A stretch of DNA of 64,000 bases, from the NCBI GenBank assembly GCA_031761405.1, contig JASEVX010000003.1, forward strand, positions 63,658,423 to 63,722,422, read 5' to 3'. This DNA comes from Serripes groenlandicus. Its lineage: Eukaryota > Mollusca > Bivalvia > Cardiida > Cardiidae. This document shows, piece by piece, positions 33,801 through 41,745 of this stretch (positions within the stretch are counted from its first letter, which is position 1; every line of letters starts with the position of its first letter). Below the pieces are notes generated by a model. That model was not told the DNA's origin. It searched no databases and saw only the letters and a list, made by a program, of their open reading frames with translations. Made by a program: the position numbers and the translations under genes.

Positions 33801-36800
33801 TGGAATATAGTTACATCTTATACCTTTCTTCACATTGAACGCTAAAGATGCTGAGTGTGATCTTCCTTTTGGGGAAAAAACCATGATTTTCGGGGGTTAA
33901 AGTTTTAGGGCAAGTTGGATTTTTTTGTTTTGTTTTTTTTGTTCTCATTAAGTACTTGTGCTAGGGCTTTCATATTTGGAATATAATTACATCTAATACC
34001 TTTCTTTATATTGTATGCTGAAGATTCTGAGTTTCACCTTCTTTTTGGGGTAAAAGACATGATTTTGGGTGGTTAAAGTTTTAGGGCAAGTTGGCATTTT
34101 CATTTATTTTTTAAAATTTTCTCTATAAGAATTTGTGCTAGGGCTTTAATATTTAGAATATAGTTACATCTTATACCTTTCTTCACATTGAATGCTGAAG
34201 ATGCTGAGTGTGACCTTCTTTTTGGGGTAAAAAACATGATTTTCGGTTAAAGTTTTGGGGCAAGTAGGATTTTATTTTATTTTTAGCTCACCTGAGCTTT
34301 GCTCAAGGTGAGTTATTGTGATCGCCTTTTGTCCGGCGTCCGTCGTGCGTCGTGCGTCAACTTCTTCTCCTCAGTAACCAGTGGGTCAATTTGGATGAAA
34401 CTTCACAGAAAGCATCCTCTCAATGACCTCACTAGAATTCCTTCAAATTTTTGGGATCCATGCAAAATTCTGGTTTCCATGGCAACGAAACTGAAAAAAC
34501 TTCAAAATTCTTCTTCTCCCAAACTGGTTGGCAGATTTTCAAATAATTTTGTAGAAATGTTCCTTAGATGACCCTCTATCCGATTCCTTCAAGCCATGTT
34601 GATTGGTCGAAAAACATGGCCGCCAGGGGGGGCGGGGCTATTTTGCCTTATATGGCTATAGTGAAAACTTAAAAAATCTTCTCCTCCGAAAGTGTCAGGC
34701 CGATTTTCAAATAATTTTGTAGAAATGTTCCTTGGGTGACCCTCTATCAGATTCCTTCAAGCCATGTTGATTGGTCGAAAAACATGGCCGCCAGGGCGGG
34801 GCTATTTTGCCTTATATGGCTATAGTGCAAACTTAAAAAATCTTCTCCTCCAAAAGTGTCAGGCCGATTTTCAAATAATTTTTTAGAAATGTTCCTTGGG
34901 TGACCCTCTATCAGATTCCTTCAAGCCATGTTGATTGGTAAAAAAACATGGCCGCCAGGGGGCGGGGCTATTTTGCCTTTTATGGCTATAGTGAACACTT
35001 AAAAAATCTTCTCCTCCATAAGTGTCGGGCCGATTTTTAAATAATTTTGTAGAAATGTTCCTTGGGTAACCCTCTATCAGATTCCTGCAAGCCATGTTGA
35101 TTGGTCGAAAAACTTGGCTGCCAGGGGGCGGGGCTATTTTGCCTTATATGGCCAAAGTGAAAACTTAAAACATCTTCTCCTCCGAAAGTGTGTGGCTGAT
35201 TTTCAAATAATTTTGTAAAAACGTTCCTTGGATGACCCTCTATCAGATTCCTTCAAGCCATGTTGATTGGTCGAAAAACATGGCCGCCAGGGGGGCGGGG
35301 CTATTTTGCCTTATATGGCTATAGTGAAAACTTAAAAAATCTTCTCCGAAAGTGTCAGACCGATTTTCAAATAATTTTGTAGAAATGTTCCTTGGATGAC
35401 CCACTTTCAGATTCCTTCAAGCCATGTTGATTGGTAAAAAAACATGGCCGCCAGTGGGCAGGGCTATTTTGCCTTATATGGCTATAGTGAAAACTTAAAA
35501 CATCTTCTCCTCCAAAAGTGTCTGGCCGATTTTCAAATAATTTTGTAGAAATGTTCCTAGGGTGACCCTCTATCAGATTCCTTCAATCCAAGTTGATTGG
35601 TCGGAAACTATGGCTGCCAGGGGGCCGGGCTTATATAGCTAAAGTGAAAAAAAAATATTAGGTGAGCGATTCCAGGGCCATCATGGCCCTCTTGTTTTAA
35701 CTTTTTCTGAATAAGTACTTGTGCTAGGGCTTTTATATTTGGAAAATAATTACATTTAATACATTTCTTCATATTATATGCTGAAGATGCTGAGTGTGAC
35801 CTTCTGTTTGCGGTAAAACACATGCTTTTGGGTGGTTAAAGTTTTAGGGCAAGTTGGCTTTTTCATTTAATTTTCAAATTTTTCTAAATAAGTACTTGTG
35901 TTAGGGCTTCCATATTTGGAATATAATTACATGTACTTCCTTTCTTCACATTGTATGTTGAAGATGCTGAGTGTGACTTTTAGGGGGTAAAAAACATAAT
36001 TTTTGTTTGATTTTGAGAATTTTAGATAAATTCTTAATTTTTGGTTACATTTCTTTCTAATTGTGATCATTTATTTATCAAATATAATTCTTTAACATAT
36101 CAAACGGGTTTTGCATGGTGTCAAACATTAGGAAAACCTTTTTTTAAGGTTTTGCTAATTTTGGACTCGGTCAGTTTTAACATTTGCGTTTAGCTCAACG
36201 TTAAAGTTACATCATTCAAATCACTTCATACTTCACATATTTGTTAAGGGCCATCGTACAATTAGGTTAGATAACTCCATTGTATCCTAAATATGGAGTA
36301 ATGGCCCTTGATTGACTTAGGAAATTTTATTTTTAAATTATATTTAAATGTATGTATATATCTATTCAGTTGCTTTTACATATAGAGTATATAATATGAT
36401 TTAATAGTACTTAAGTGCAATATAATGAAATAGTGCTTTATGTGAATAAGCGGCCTGTAGTCGAGCGCTGTCCTCCGACAGCTCTTGTTTTGAAAGTGCT
36501 TGTCTGATTTTAAGAAAATATAATACGAATCTTACTGTAATGATCCTCTATTTAATTTGTTTAAGCCGTTTTGATTGGTTACACAATCATAGCAACCAGG
36601 CGTCATCACAAAAGGGGTAAATTGAACTTTTAGCTACAAATGACAACCAACTCCTACCATTCCAATAGACCAATTTCCACAAAACATCACAGGAATGTTC
36701 CTTTGGTGGTCCTCTTTCAAAATTGTTCAAAGATTAAAATTCCAATGAGAACAATCAGAAAGGGGACAAAATGTCCAAACTTTAAAAATCTTCTCCTCCG

Positions 36801-39775
36801 AATCTGCCTGTCAGATTCAAATATAATTTGGTAGAAATGTTCATTGGGTGACCCTCTATAAAAATTGTTCAAGCCATACTGATTGGGCGAAAAACATGGC
36901 AGTCAGGCAGCATCAAAAAAGGGGCAAAATGACAGAATTTGAAAATTTCATTTTTATGAAAGTGCTTGTCTGATTTTAAGAAAATATAAACTGAATCTTA
37001 CTATAATGATCCTCTATTTAATTTGATTAAGCCGTTTTGATTGGTTACACAATCATAGCAACCAGGCGTCATCACAAAAGGGGTAAATTGAACTTTTAGC
37101 TACAAATGAGATCCAAACTCCTACCATTCCAATAGACCAATTTCCACAAAACATCACAGGAATGTTCCTTTGGTGGTCCTCTTTCAAAATTGTTCAAAGA
37201 TTAAAATTCCAATGAGAACTTTGGTTGCTGCGGCATCAGAAAGGGGACAAAACGTCCAAACTTTAAAAATCTTCTCCTCCGAATCTGCCTGTCAGATGCA
37301 AATATAATTTGGTAGAAATGTTCCTTGGGTGACCCTCTATAAAAATTGTTCAAGCCATACTGATTGGTCGAAAAACATGGCAGTCAGGCAGCATCAGAAA
37401 AGGGGCAAAATGACAAAATTTGAAAATTCCATTTTTATGAAAGTGTCTGATTTTAAGAAAATATAATACGAATCTTACTGTAATGATCCTCTTTTTAATT
37501 TGTTTAAGCCGTTTTGATTGGTTACACAATCATATCAACCAGGCGTCATCACAAAAAGGGTAAATTGAACTTTTAGCTACAAATGACAACCAACTCCTAC
37601 CATTCCAATAGACCAATTTCCACAAAACATCACAAGAATGTTCCTTTGGTGGTCCTCTTTCAAAATTGTTCAAAGATTTAAATTCCATTGATAACTTTGG
37701 TTGCTGCGGCATCAGAAAGTGAGAAAAATACCCAAATTTTAAAATCCTTTTCCTCCATAATCTACTTGTGCGATTGCAAGATAATTTGGTAGAAATGTTC
37801 CTTAAGTGACCCTCTAAATAAACTGTTGAAGCCATATTGATTTCGTTGAAAAACAGGGCAGCAAGGCGGCATCAGGAAAGGTGCAAAATGACAAAAACTT
37901 TATAATTCCATTCTTATTAAAGTTCTTGTTAGATTTCAAGATATAAATGGCCTTTACTGATAAGCTGTTTCTTGAGAAGTGTCCACTCCTTTGCAGTTTC
38001 ATTTGCACTCCCTGATAAAATTTTCCCAGATATTTGCAGTTAAATATTTGCTACTAATTTACTATCAATTAGGTGTCAGATCGATTTAGGGCCATCTTGG
38101 CCCTCTTGTTTTTTAGCTCACCTATGCACGAAGCTATGTCATGCATAGAGATATTTTCAAATAACTTGGCACAAACATGCACCATATCAAGACGATGTGC
38201 CAAATGAAAAAAAAAAATCTGTAGATTCAAGGTCAAGGTCACAGTGATAAGAAATAGACTTTAATTGAACTTTTCTTGTCCGGACCATAACTTTGTCATG
38301 CATAGAGATATTTTCCATTAACTTGGCACAAACATGCACCATATCAAGACGATGTGCCAAATGCAAAAAAAAATCTGTAGATTCAAGGTCAAGGTCACAG
38401 TGATAAGAAATAGACTTTAATTGAACTTTTCTTGTCCGGACCATAAATTTGTCATGCATAGAGATATTTTCAAATAACTTGGCACAAACATGCACCATAT
38501 CAAGACGATGTGCCAAATGCAAAACAAATTCTGTAGATTCAAGGTCAAGGTCACAGTGATAAGAAATAGACTTTAATTGAACTTTTCTTGTCCGGACCAT
38601 AACTTTGTCATGCATAGAGATATTTTCAAATAACTTGGCACAAATATGAACTATATCAATATGATGTGTCACATGCAAAACGTTTGTCTATAGCTTCACG
38701 GTCAAGGTCACAGTTTCAACAAATAGACATCAGTTGAACTTTTCTTGTCCGGACAATAACTTTTTCATCCATAGAGATATTTTCAAATAGCTTGGAACAG
38801 ATATACACCATATCAAGACGCTGTGTCATATGCACAATTTATGTGTTTAGCGTCAAGGTCACAGTGACAGAAAATATACTTTACTTGAACTTTTTTTGTT
38901 CAGACCATAACTTTACCATGCATATAGATATTTTCATATAACTTTGCGCAAATATGCTCCATATTAAATAACTTGGCAATTTAAAAGAATATAGCATAGA
39001 TATGAGTAAGTTTCATAACCTCGGGCCCTGGATCTAGTCTGTTTGCAAAGGCATAAACGCGTTACTATCAAGATAAGGGTTAAGGCAGATCACTGATTAT
39101 CAACCTGGCATTAGGGATCCTAAAATGTGGCTGCTTAAACCAAAAGGTTGCTTAATATCTGTTATCTATTATATGTTCTTAATAAATGAGGCCATCACCA
39201 CACAATTGAGTGTATTGAACTGATATTTGTTAGATAAAATTGTGATATATTTAATTGACAAAGTAATTATGATTATTCATCAATAGAAATATTCCCTGTT
39301 ACTTGAATTACTAGCTTTGATTAACTATTAACAGAAAGATTTGACATATCTGTTAATTCTTAATCAAACACCTTCCATTATAGAAAACCTGGTTTCATGG
39401 AATTTCCATGTGTTGTTTCTTTTGTCACTATGTTTTAGAAGAGCCGTCTGCTGCAGAGGCATCATAAAGCATTTATATGAGGGAAAGGGTTAATCACGTC
39501 TTTTTATTGCAGAAAATGCTCTGAGTATCACTTGTATTACGTTAAAGGGTAGTCCACTTCACTAACATTGCATAAATTATTGAATTCTAGAATCGGCTGC
39601 AGCCCGCCCTAGGCTGAAGTTATTACCTAGATCAGTTAGAGAACCAGTTAATGAAGCTGTTGGCACCCAGAGGAATGCCAGCATATTTGGCACTGGTAAA
39701 CCACGCGCGACTTCTCCCCCAAAATCAGAGGAAGGGGAACGAAGTAGGACAACCAGTGAGAATAGTCAACAGTGA
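9802..39775 (+). CDS. EIF4H: Eukaryotic translation initiation factor 4H (complete, six coding exons)
   Basis: eIF4H is a cytoplasmic RNA-binding cofactor that stimulates the eIF4A helicase during cap-dependent initiation. The coding exons are 9802-9851, 22853-23027, 25477-25590, 27345-27468, 32701-32994 and 39591-39775 (942 nt, 313 aa), all with GT/AG boundaries and consistent phases. The N-terminus [13 protein letters not shown] precedes a Gly/Arg stretch. The single RRM spans about residues 50-127, with RNP2 VYVGNL (53-58), [13 protein letters not shown] and RNP1 KGFAYVEF (91-98), then [10 protein letters not shown] long RGG-type region follows (about 128-250). The C-terminus has the eIF4B/4H signature [10 protein letters not shown] and SIFGTGKPR. 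Vertebrate eIF4H is about 248 aa; the extra length is glycine-rich. Introns are 1.7-13 kb and filled with transposons. Confidence 0.95.
9852..10600. other. Start of eIF4H intron 1, no feature recognised
   Basis: AT-rich sequence with short inverted words such as ATATATCG...CGATATAT near 10150. No conserved coding or repeat signature was seen. Confidence 0.5.
12160..12330 (+). promoter_or_regulatory. Promoter-like region of the hAT element
   Basis: It contains TCTCGCGAGA (12212-12221), three CACGTG E-boxes (12171, 12267 and 12295), CCAAT (12243-12247) and GCGCGC words, all within 130 bp and about 550 bp before the transposase start. TCTCGCGAGA is the motif bound in vertebrates by ZBED1/DREF, itself a domesticated hAT protein. 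Promoter function is inferred. Confidence 0.5.
12329..12519 (+). repeat. 128-bp tandem duplication upstream of hAT transposase
   Basis: The block 12329-12391 (GTAGTAAACATCTCC to CACCATCGAT) recurs at 12457-12519 with an offset of 128 bp. Each copy is followed by the same MITE left end (CCTTTCCCTAC...CAGCAGACGACTTT), complete at 12542 and truncated at 12392. Confidence 0.8.
12542..12764 (+). mobile_element. Family B TTAA-type MITE upstream of the hAT ORF
   Basis: The left end is TTAACCTTTCCCTACATCGG and the right end ATGGGAAAGGGTTAG (last base mutated). The central hairpin is degenerate. It lies 80 bp before the hAT start codon, within its 5' leader. Confidence 0.65.
12845..15674 (+). CDS. 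hAT-family transposase (ZNF862/KIAA1586-like), intact, one intron
   Basis: The enzyme is a DDE-type hAT transposase that would cut and paste the surrounding element. Exons 12845-13345 and 14085-15674 join in phase 0 (CAG|GTAAGG, TTATTTCAG) to give 696 aa. The N-terminus [16 protein letters not shown] is followed by a TTF/BED-like zinc finger (C75, C78, H106, H112). Catalytic motifs are LDES (D229), [10 protein letters not shown] (D294) and PCERGFS (E644), with WCAAHRLAL between them. The C-terminus is the usual hAT dimerisation segment. The stop codon lies within the TTAA target site of a MITE. The frame is unbroken. Domestication is possible, but the ends and target duplication argue for a transposon. 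Confidence 0.88.
13346..14084 (+). other. hAT transposase intron with MITE fragments
   Basis: A 739-bp intron in phase 0. Decayed family B MITE pieces occupy about 13515-13600 (TTTACCCTTTCTCACATACA) and 13850-13945 (CTTATCATGAGCAATTTG, then CTGCTGCAGATCC). Confidence 0.65.
15671..15995 (+). mobile_element. Family B TTAA-type MITE(s) at the hAT stop codon
   Basis: It begins with TTAA (15671-15674) and CCTTTCCCACATACAGC; the hAT stop codon TAA is 15672-15674. A second partial copy starts near 15872 (CAACCCTTTCCCACTTGCAG). The right ends are degenerate. Confidence 0.65.
18288..18400 (+). mobile_element. TTAA-type MITE left-end fragment
   Basis: It starts TTAACCCTTTCCCGACGAAA, contains CATCTGCAGCAGATGAATTT, and fades after about 110 bp. 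Confidence 0.5.
18785..19573 (+). mobile_element. Pearl/HINE-like element (AGCTCACCTG ends)
   Basis: It begins TTTTTAGCTCACCTGTGCAC and ends GGCCATCATGGCCCTCTTGT, with four or five ~130-150-bp units carrying GATTTTCAAATAATTTTGTA and CATGGCCGCCAG words. The 5' hairpin (CTCACCTG...CAAGGTGAG) and the 3' hairpin (GGGCCATCATGGCCC) are both present. Confidence 0.65.
20078..20415 (+). repeat. ACCGGT-ended ~180-bp tandem repeat element
   Basis: It starts CACTACCGGTCAGAGACCGG and contains two units with CATCTTAACCATCCATCA, CTTGGCACAAAC and TCAAGGTCACACTTAG. It is the same family as 26252-27145 and the flanks at 27640-28271 and 32051-32370. Confidence 0.6.
20405..21010 (-). repeat. Right arm (outer segment) of the large inverted repeat
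   Basis: Reverse complement of 3536-4420 minus its MITE. The empty TTAA site is at 20427-20430 in a context (CCAACTTAAATAATCATTA) that matches both flanks of the left-arm insertion. Confidence 0.75.
21010..22193 (+). mobile_element. HINE-like element with ~152-bp tandem core (six units)
   Basis: It starts TTTTTATACGACCGTTTTTT with a hairpin (ACCGTTTTTTAAAAACGGT), then CCGTCCGTCCGTCCG. Units each contain TTTTCCGCACTTTTTTCT and GGATTTCGTCAATTTTTGAA. It ends CCGTTTGCGGTACTCTTGTT. One unit carries an extra duplicated AGAATATTTGTT near 21540. Confidence 0.65.
22200..22840. other. eIF4H intron 1 end, low-copy sequence
   Basis: AT-rich intron sequence before exon 2. No recognisable repeat end or coding segment was seen. 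Confidence 0.5.
22853..23027 (+). CDS. EIF4H: eIF4H exon 2
   Basis: It follows TTGTTATTACAG and ends at CGG|GTAAGC. It encodes the N-terminal RGG-like stretch and the first half of the RRM with RNP2 ([11 protein letters not shown]) and [13 protein letters not shown]. Confidence 0.95.
23041..23634. other. eIF4H intron 2, no feature recognised
   Basis: AT-rich sequence with no diagnostic ends or coding similarity. Confidence 0.45.
23635..24539 (+). mobile_element. Pearl/HINE-like element (AGCTCACCTG ends)
   Basis: It begins TTTTTAGCTCACCTGAGC and ends GGCCTTCATGGCCCTCTTGT. It is built of five units with GATTTTCAAATAATTTTGTA and ATGGCCGCCAG. It abuts the palindromic element at 24540. Confidence 0.65.
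24540..24809. mobile_element. 270-bp TTAA-ended palindromic element
   Basis: Positions 24540-24660 and 24682-24809 are inverted copies at roughly 85% identity around a ~20-base centre. The outer ends are TTAATGAAACATGG and CCATGTCTCATTAA. Both arms are open in the equivalent frame and share HG-x-VYAAY, RSLI-x-GLV and SNTS-x-NLFSK. Confidence 0.8.
24810..25203. other. eIF4H intron 2, weak repeat similarity
   Basis: It contains CTGTCTGTCTGTC and TTTTTAGTTATCTT-like words, typical of degraded repeat ends. No gene was seen. Confidence 0.4.
25204..25433 (-). mobile_element. TTAA-type MITE (family A), reverse, with TTAG at both ends
   Basis: Ends are TTAG|CCCTTTCCCTCATATGAC and ATATGAGGGAAAGGG|TTAG. 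The identical variant tetranucleotide on both sides suggests insertion at TTAG. The element ends 43 bp before eIF4H exon 3. Confidence 0.85.
25477..25590 (+). CDS. EIF4H: eIF4H exon 3 (RNP1)
   Basis: This exon has 114 nt, is phase 0 at both ends, and lies between TTTCTTTAAG and GCG|GTAAGT. It encodes [20 protein letters not shown] and ends [11 protein letters not shown]. Skipping it would keep frame but remove RNP1. It is bracketed by two inverted MITE copies (25204-25433 and 25739-25971). Confidence 0.95.
25739..25971 (+). mobile_element. TTAA-type MITE (family A), forward, complete
   Basis: TTAA is present at 25739-25742 and 25968-25971. Ends are CCCTTTCCCTCATATAGACA and GTATGGGGGAAAGGG. 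It forms an inverted pair with 25204-25433 around eIF4H exon 3. Confidence 0.85.
26252..27145 (+). mobile_element. ACCGGT-ended element with ~180-bp tandem core
   Basis: It starts near CAAAAACCGGTTTGGTCGAT and ends CCTCGACCGGTAAGG. There are about five units, each with CATCATAGGATT, CAAGACCCAGGCCTGTA and AAAGGTCAAAATGAGTACTG. Confidence 0.6.
27345..27468 (+). CDS. EIF4H: eIF4H exon 4
   Basis: It follows TTTTTCAG and encodes [16 protein letters not shown], which ends the RRM, then a Gly/Arg-rich run and GWSDERGG. It ends with one base of a Gly codon at a weaker donor, G|GTATTT. Confidence 0.9.
27480..27632 (+). mobile_element. Partial TTAA-type MITE after eIF4H exon 4
   Basis: It starts TTGACCCTTTCCCAGATATA, 11 bp after the exon 4 boundary, and carries the AAATTGCTCAACATAAGCAA central hairpin. 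The right end is lost. Confidence 0.6.
28003..28209 (+). mobile_element. tRNA-derived SINE (V-SINE/RUDI-like)
   Basis: It has a B box (GGTTCGATCCC), a conserved tail module (GCCGTGATATAATTGAAATA, then TTGAAAGCGGCGTAAAACCC) and a simple AATA tail. The target duplication TTGTCCGGCTCA is at 27991-28002 and 28210-28221. The family name is a resemblance, not a search result. Confidence 0.8.
28272..32050 (+). mobile_element. Academ-like DNA transposon with ~150-bp terminal inverted repeats
   Basis: The left end TAGTCGGGTCAATATATGAC and the right end (inverted: TAGTAGGGTCAATATACCGC) begin inverted repeats extending about 150 bp. Shared segments include CAAAAGGTTTTTCAA and GGAAAGTGC. Subterminal AAGATGGCCGCCAGTGCC repeats are mirrored on both sides. 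The flanks carry a 3-bp TTC duplication (28269-28271 and 32051-32053). A decayed gene with an XPG-like motif and a Cys-rich tail lies inside. A 3-bp duplication with an XPG-type nuclease fits the Academ superfamily, though superfamily assignment is inference. Confidence 0.7.
28840..31384 (+). pseudogene. Decayed transposon gene with XPG-like nuclease motif and Cys-rich tail
   Basis: Fragments in several frames follow one order. First comes [20 protein letters not shown] (28.88 kb), then a decayed segment, then [20 protein letters not shown] (30.15 kb). [10 protein letters not shown] (30.58 kb) is followed by [20 protein letters not shown] and [10 protein letters not shown] (30.71-30.80 kb), and a Cys-rich [20 protein letters not shown] (31.16-31.2 kb) closes it. 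[13 protein letters not shown] resembles the GCDY...GIG motif of XPG/FEN nucleases. Frames shift and many stops occur between 29.2 and 29.9 kb, so the gene is dead. The family is common in invertebrate repeats. Confidence 0.65.
32701..32994 (+). CDS. EIF4H: eIF4H exon 5 (Gly/Arg-rich)
   Basis: It follows TTTTTTACAG and encodes [15 protein letters not shown], a run of glycines, and later [17 protein letters not shown]. It ends EPSP with one base of the next codon at AG|GTAAGA. The open antisense frame (32679-32942, Ser/Thr-rich) is a shadow of the GGN codons. Confidence 0.92.
33664..36490 (+). mobile_element. Pearl/HINE-like element Y nested in X
   Basis: It starts TTTTAGCTCGACTATTCGAA and ends CCGACAGCTCTTGTTT. 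The tandem core has ~165-178-bp units (GTTAAAGTTTTAGGGCAAG, TGTGCTAGGGCTTTCATATT, GCTGAAGATGCTGAGTGTGA). It is itself split by Z (34281-35697). The interrupted X sequence ATTCCATTTTT|GAAAGTGCTTG can be read across it. Confidence 0.7.
34281..35697 (+). mobile_element. Pearl/HINE-like element Z nested in Y
   Basis: It starts TTTTAGCTCACCTGAGCTTT and ends GGGCCATCATGGCCCTCTTG, with eight or so units (AGGCCGATTTTCAAATAATT, CATGGCCGCCAGGGGGCGGG). It has the same ends as 18785-19573 and 23635-24539. Confidence 0.7.
38107..38990 (+). repeat. ~153-bp tandem array with AGCTCACC left end
   Basis: It starts TTTTTTAGCTCACCTATGCA directly after element X. Five units have TTCTTGTCCGGACCATAACT (38276, 38429, 38587 and 38738), GCACAAACATGCACCATATC and TTCAAGGTCAAGGTCACAG. 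The right terminus is not clear. A 163-codon antisense frame is a product of the repeat period. Confidence 0.65.
39412..39493 (-). mobile_element. TTAA-type MITE, right-end fragment
   Basis: It runs from TTCTTTTGTCACTATGTTTT to TATGAGGGAAAGGGTTAA, and is 5' truncated. It lies about 100 bp before eIF4H exon 6. Confidence 0.65.
39591..39775 (+). CDS. EIF4H: eIF4H exon 6 (C-terminus)
   Basis: It follows TTGAATTCTAG and encodes [32 protein letters not shown] and a Ser/Glu-rich tail, ending in TGA at 39773-39775. The RPRLxLxPRS and IFG-x-KPR motifs are shared with vertebrate eIF4H and eIF4B. Confidence 0.93.
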
Positions 39776-39843
39776 AAGGCTTACAGTGTTCATTTCATAC
39801 CATTTAATGTAAGTTTATACTCGTCAATTACCTACTTATGAGT

Positions 39844-40066
39844 TTAACCCTGTCCCACATACAACAAATCTGCAGCAGATAACTTTGAATATATGAAGGC
39901 AAAAATATGGAAATTTTTTGTGAATGAAAGTATTATACTTGAATAGAGTTGAAAACATTTCTCATTTAGTCATTATGCGCAATTTCTTCTTTTGCCACAA
40001 TAATTTCAAGTCTCCTTCTGCAGATGCATAAAAAGGCGTCTGCACCTACAGATGGGAAAAGGTTAA
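39844..40066 (+). mobile_element. Family B TTAA-type MITE, complete
   Basis: TTAA is present at both ends (39844-39847 and 40063-40066). Ends are CCCTGTCCCACATACAAC and GATGGGAAAAGG. It lies just after the eIF4H stop codon. Confidence 0.75.
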
Positions 40067-40339
40067 CAACCACAGTGTCATTGGGTCTCCCTTCAAAAAG
40101 ATTCAGCAAGCTCACTAAAAACGAAAAGCATCTGTTGACAACTTTAATATTAACTTTTTACCACTTAGAAAGTGGATTATGCAGCAGGTTTCTTAGAAAA
40201 CAGAAGGAGGGAAAATATAGAATCTCTATAAAAAAAAAAATGGGTTAGTCATTCAGCAACTTCTTCATAATCATTTCTTTCCCTGATATAACTAATAATG
40301 ACTTTAAAACAATGAGGGAAAAAATGCAGAAATAAATGC

Positions 40340-40490
40340 AGAAATAGAGCTCTAGATGAGATGACTCTCAAACCCTATGTTATGGGTACTCAAAAGAATT
40401 GTCTGTGAGATGATTCTTTTGAGCTCCCACAACATATGGCTTAGTTGAGTCATTCAAGGGATATTGATGAGAAAAGATGAGTTTAGTCCT
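40340..40490. repeat. Family C MITE, copy 3
   Basis: The central palindrome GGGTACTCAAAAGAATTGTC with its inverse GATGATTCTTTTGAGCTCCC lies at about 40383-40428, with CCTATG outer bases. Confidence 0.6.
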
Positions 40491-40776
40491 CTGCATAAAT
40501 CCTATATTCTATGTTCAATGTCTTTCGTTGCAGTTTCACTTGGATCCCTCATGAAGGCCCTGAATTGAATCATTGTTGCATCAAGTATTTGTAGCAGTAC
40601 TAAGCCTTCCTTTCATCCCAGCGGTACCAGATGTGAGCGTTCCTCCTTCCAGACAAGAGATCGAGATTCCGTGCACAGATTTATCCGACAGTTTCACTTG
40701 TTCTCATTTTTTTTATCTTCATAAGTGAAAATATCTGCGAAGAAAAACTCCAGAGAGTTTCAAATTTTATTATAAT

Positions 40777-41464
40777 TTAACCCTTTCACAATATATCTGC
40801 AGCAGATGAATTTTAAAATACCTAGGCAAGATATTGAAAATCTTTATGAATGAAAGTGTATTAATATTAACCATTATTACAAAAGGATAAACTGCTCTGC
40901 TCATTATGAGCAATTTCTCACTTTGTAAAAATGGTTTCCAATAAATCTGCTGTAGATGCATGTGGGAAAGGGATAGAGTAGAAAATATTGTGAATAATGA
41001 AGAGATTGATCTTTATGACCAAATTCTCCCTGTCCCAAAGTATTTTCTGCTGCACAGATGCCAATGAAAACGTGATGTTGGATCTTAAATGACTATTAAC
41101 CCACCTTTCCCACCTACAGACGAATTTTGACACCTCTGCAGCAGTGGACTATTGAAAACATTATGGCAGAATGAGAGTTGCTCATAATGAGCAATTTTTT
41201 CTTTTGCCACAATTTATTTAACCCTTTTTCCAAAACTGAACTTTTATATAAAGAGATATTTTCCACATTTGTCTCCAGATTATTTCAAAGTTATAATAAT
41301 AACAACAACTTTATCTTTTGAGCCTACCCATTTGGGTTGTCCCAGTCTTCCATGTGGACCTCAGAGCAAGCAATACATTATGTACACAATGTTTTACATA
41401 CACAAGAGATATAAACAATTCAAGGTCGTCTGCTATGGATATGTTGTATGTGGGGTAATGTTAA
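40777..41464 (+). mobile_element. Two family B TTAA-type MITEs, the second carrying an insert
   Basis: The first runs 40777-40976 (TTAACCCTTTCACAATATAT to GGGAAAGGGATAG). The second runs 41096-41464 with TTAA at both ends, and its right half is separated by about 130 bp of foreign sequence (about 41291-41420, including AATAATAACAACAACTTTAT). Confidence 0.6.
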
Positions 41465-41469
41465 AGTGA

Positions 41470-41745
41470 CAACAGCACAGAGTCCGATCAGGATCTCTTC
41501 TCTCTGAATGTTAATCTAGTTTGAAGTCAGCAGTTAAGAAGTCATGCTATGGCTTACGGTTATAGTTGTTGATTGTGTGATATACAATCTTTGTCAATCT
41601 GTCAGTTTCATTAAAAAATACATTCATTCTTTGATGGAAATTTAAAAACATATTAATGATACTTTTGCTTTTGTTTTTACATGAATGTGTATCATAAACT
41701 GATATACAGGTTTACACTTGTCAAATTGTGCCCTATGTAGCATAA
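41470..41745. other. Intergenic, no feature recognised
   Basis: AT-rich sequence between MITE copies. Nothing recognisable was seen. Confidence 0.4.

Larger units (their letters stand above)
33253..38110 (+). mobile_element. Pearl/HINE-like element X with ~470-bp higher-order units, host of two nested elements
   Basis: It starts TTTTTTAGATCACCTGAGCC with a hairpin and ends GGGCCATCTTGGCCCTCTTG. After the interruption 33664-36490, the core has three ~470-bp units starting near 36491, 36957 and 37437. Each contains GCTTGTCTGATTTTAAG, AGCAACCAGGCGTCATCACA and AATCTTCTCCTCCGAATCTG. A shorter relative in reverse lies at 61958-63000. Confidence 0.65.
39776..40730 (+). other. EIF4H: Probable eIF4H 3' UTR, possibly with an intron
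   Basis: A GTAAGT at 39809 follows the stop codon closely, and a good acceptor (TCTTTCGTTGCAG, ending 40533) lies downstream with a family B MITE between them. A 3' UTR intron is possible but unproven. No polyadenylation site can be assigned with confidence. Confidence 0.3.

Noticed and set aside
38187..38678. 163-codon minus-strand open frame with a repeated peptide
   Set aside because: The peptide repeats because the ~153-bp tandem array is a multiple of three in this stretch; there is no known domain, and the frame ends with the array.
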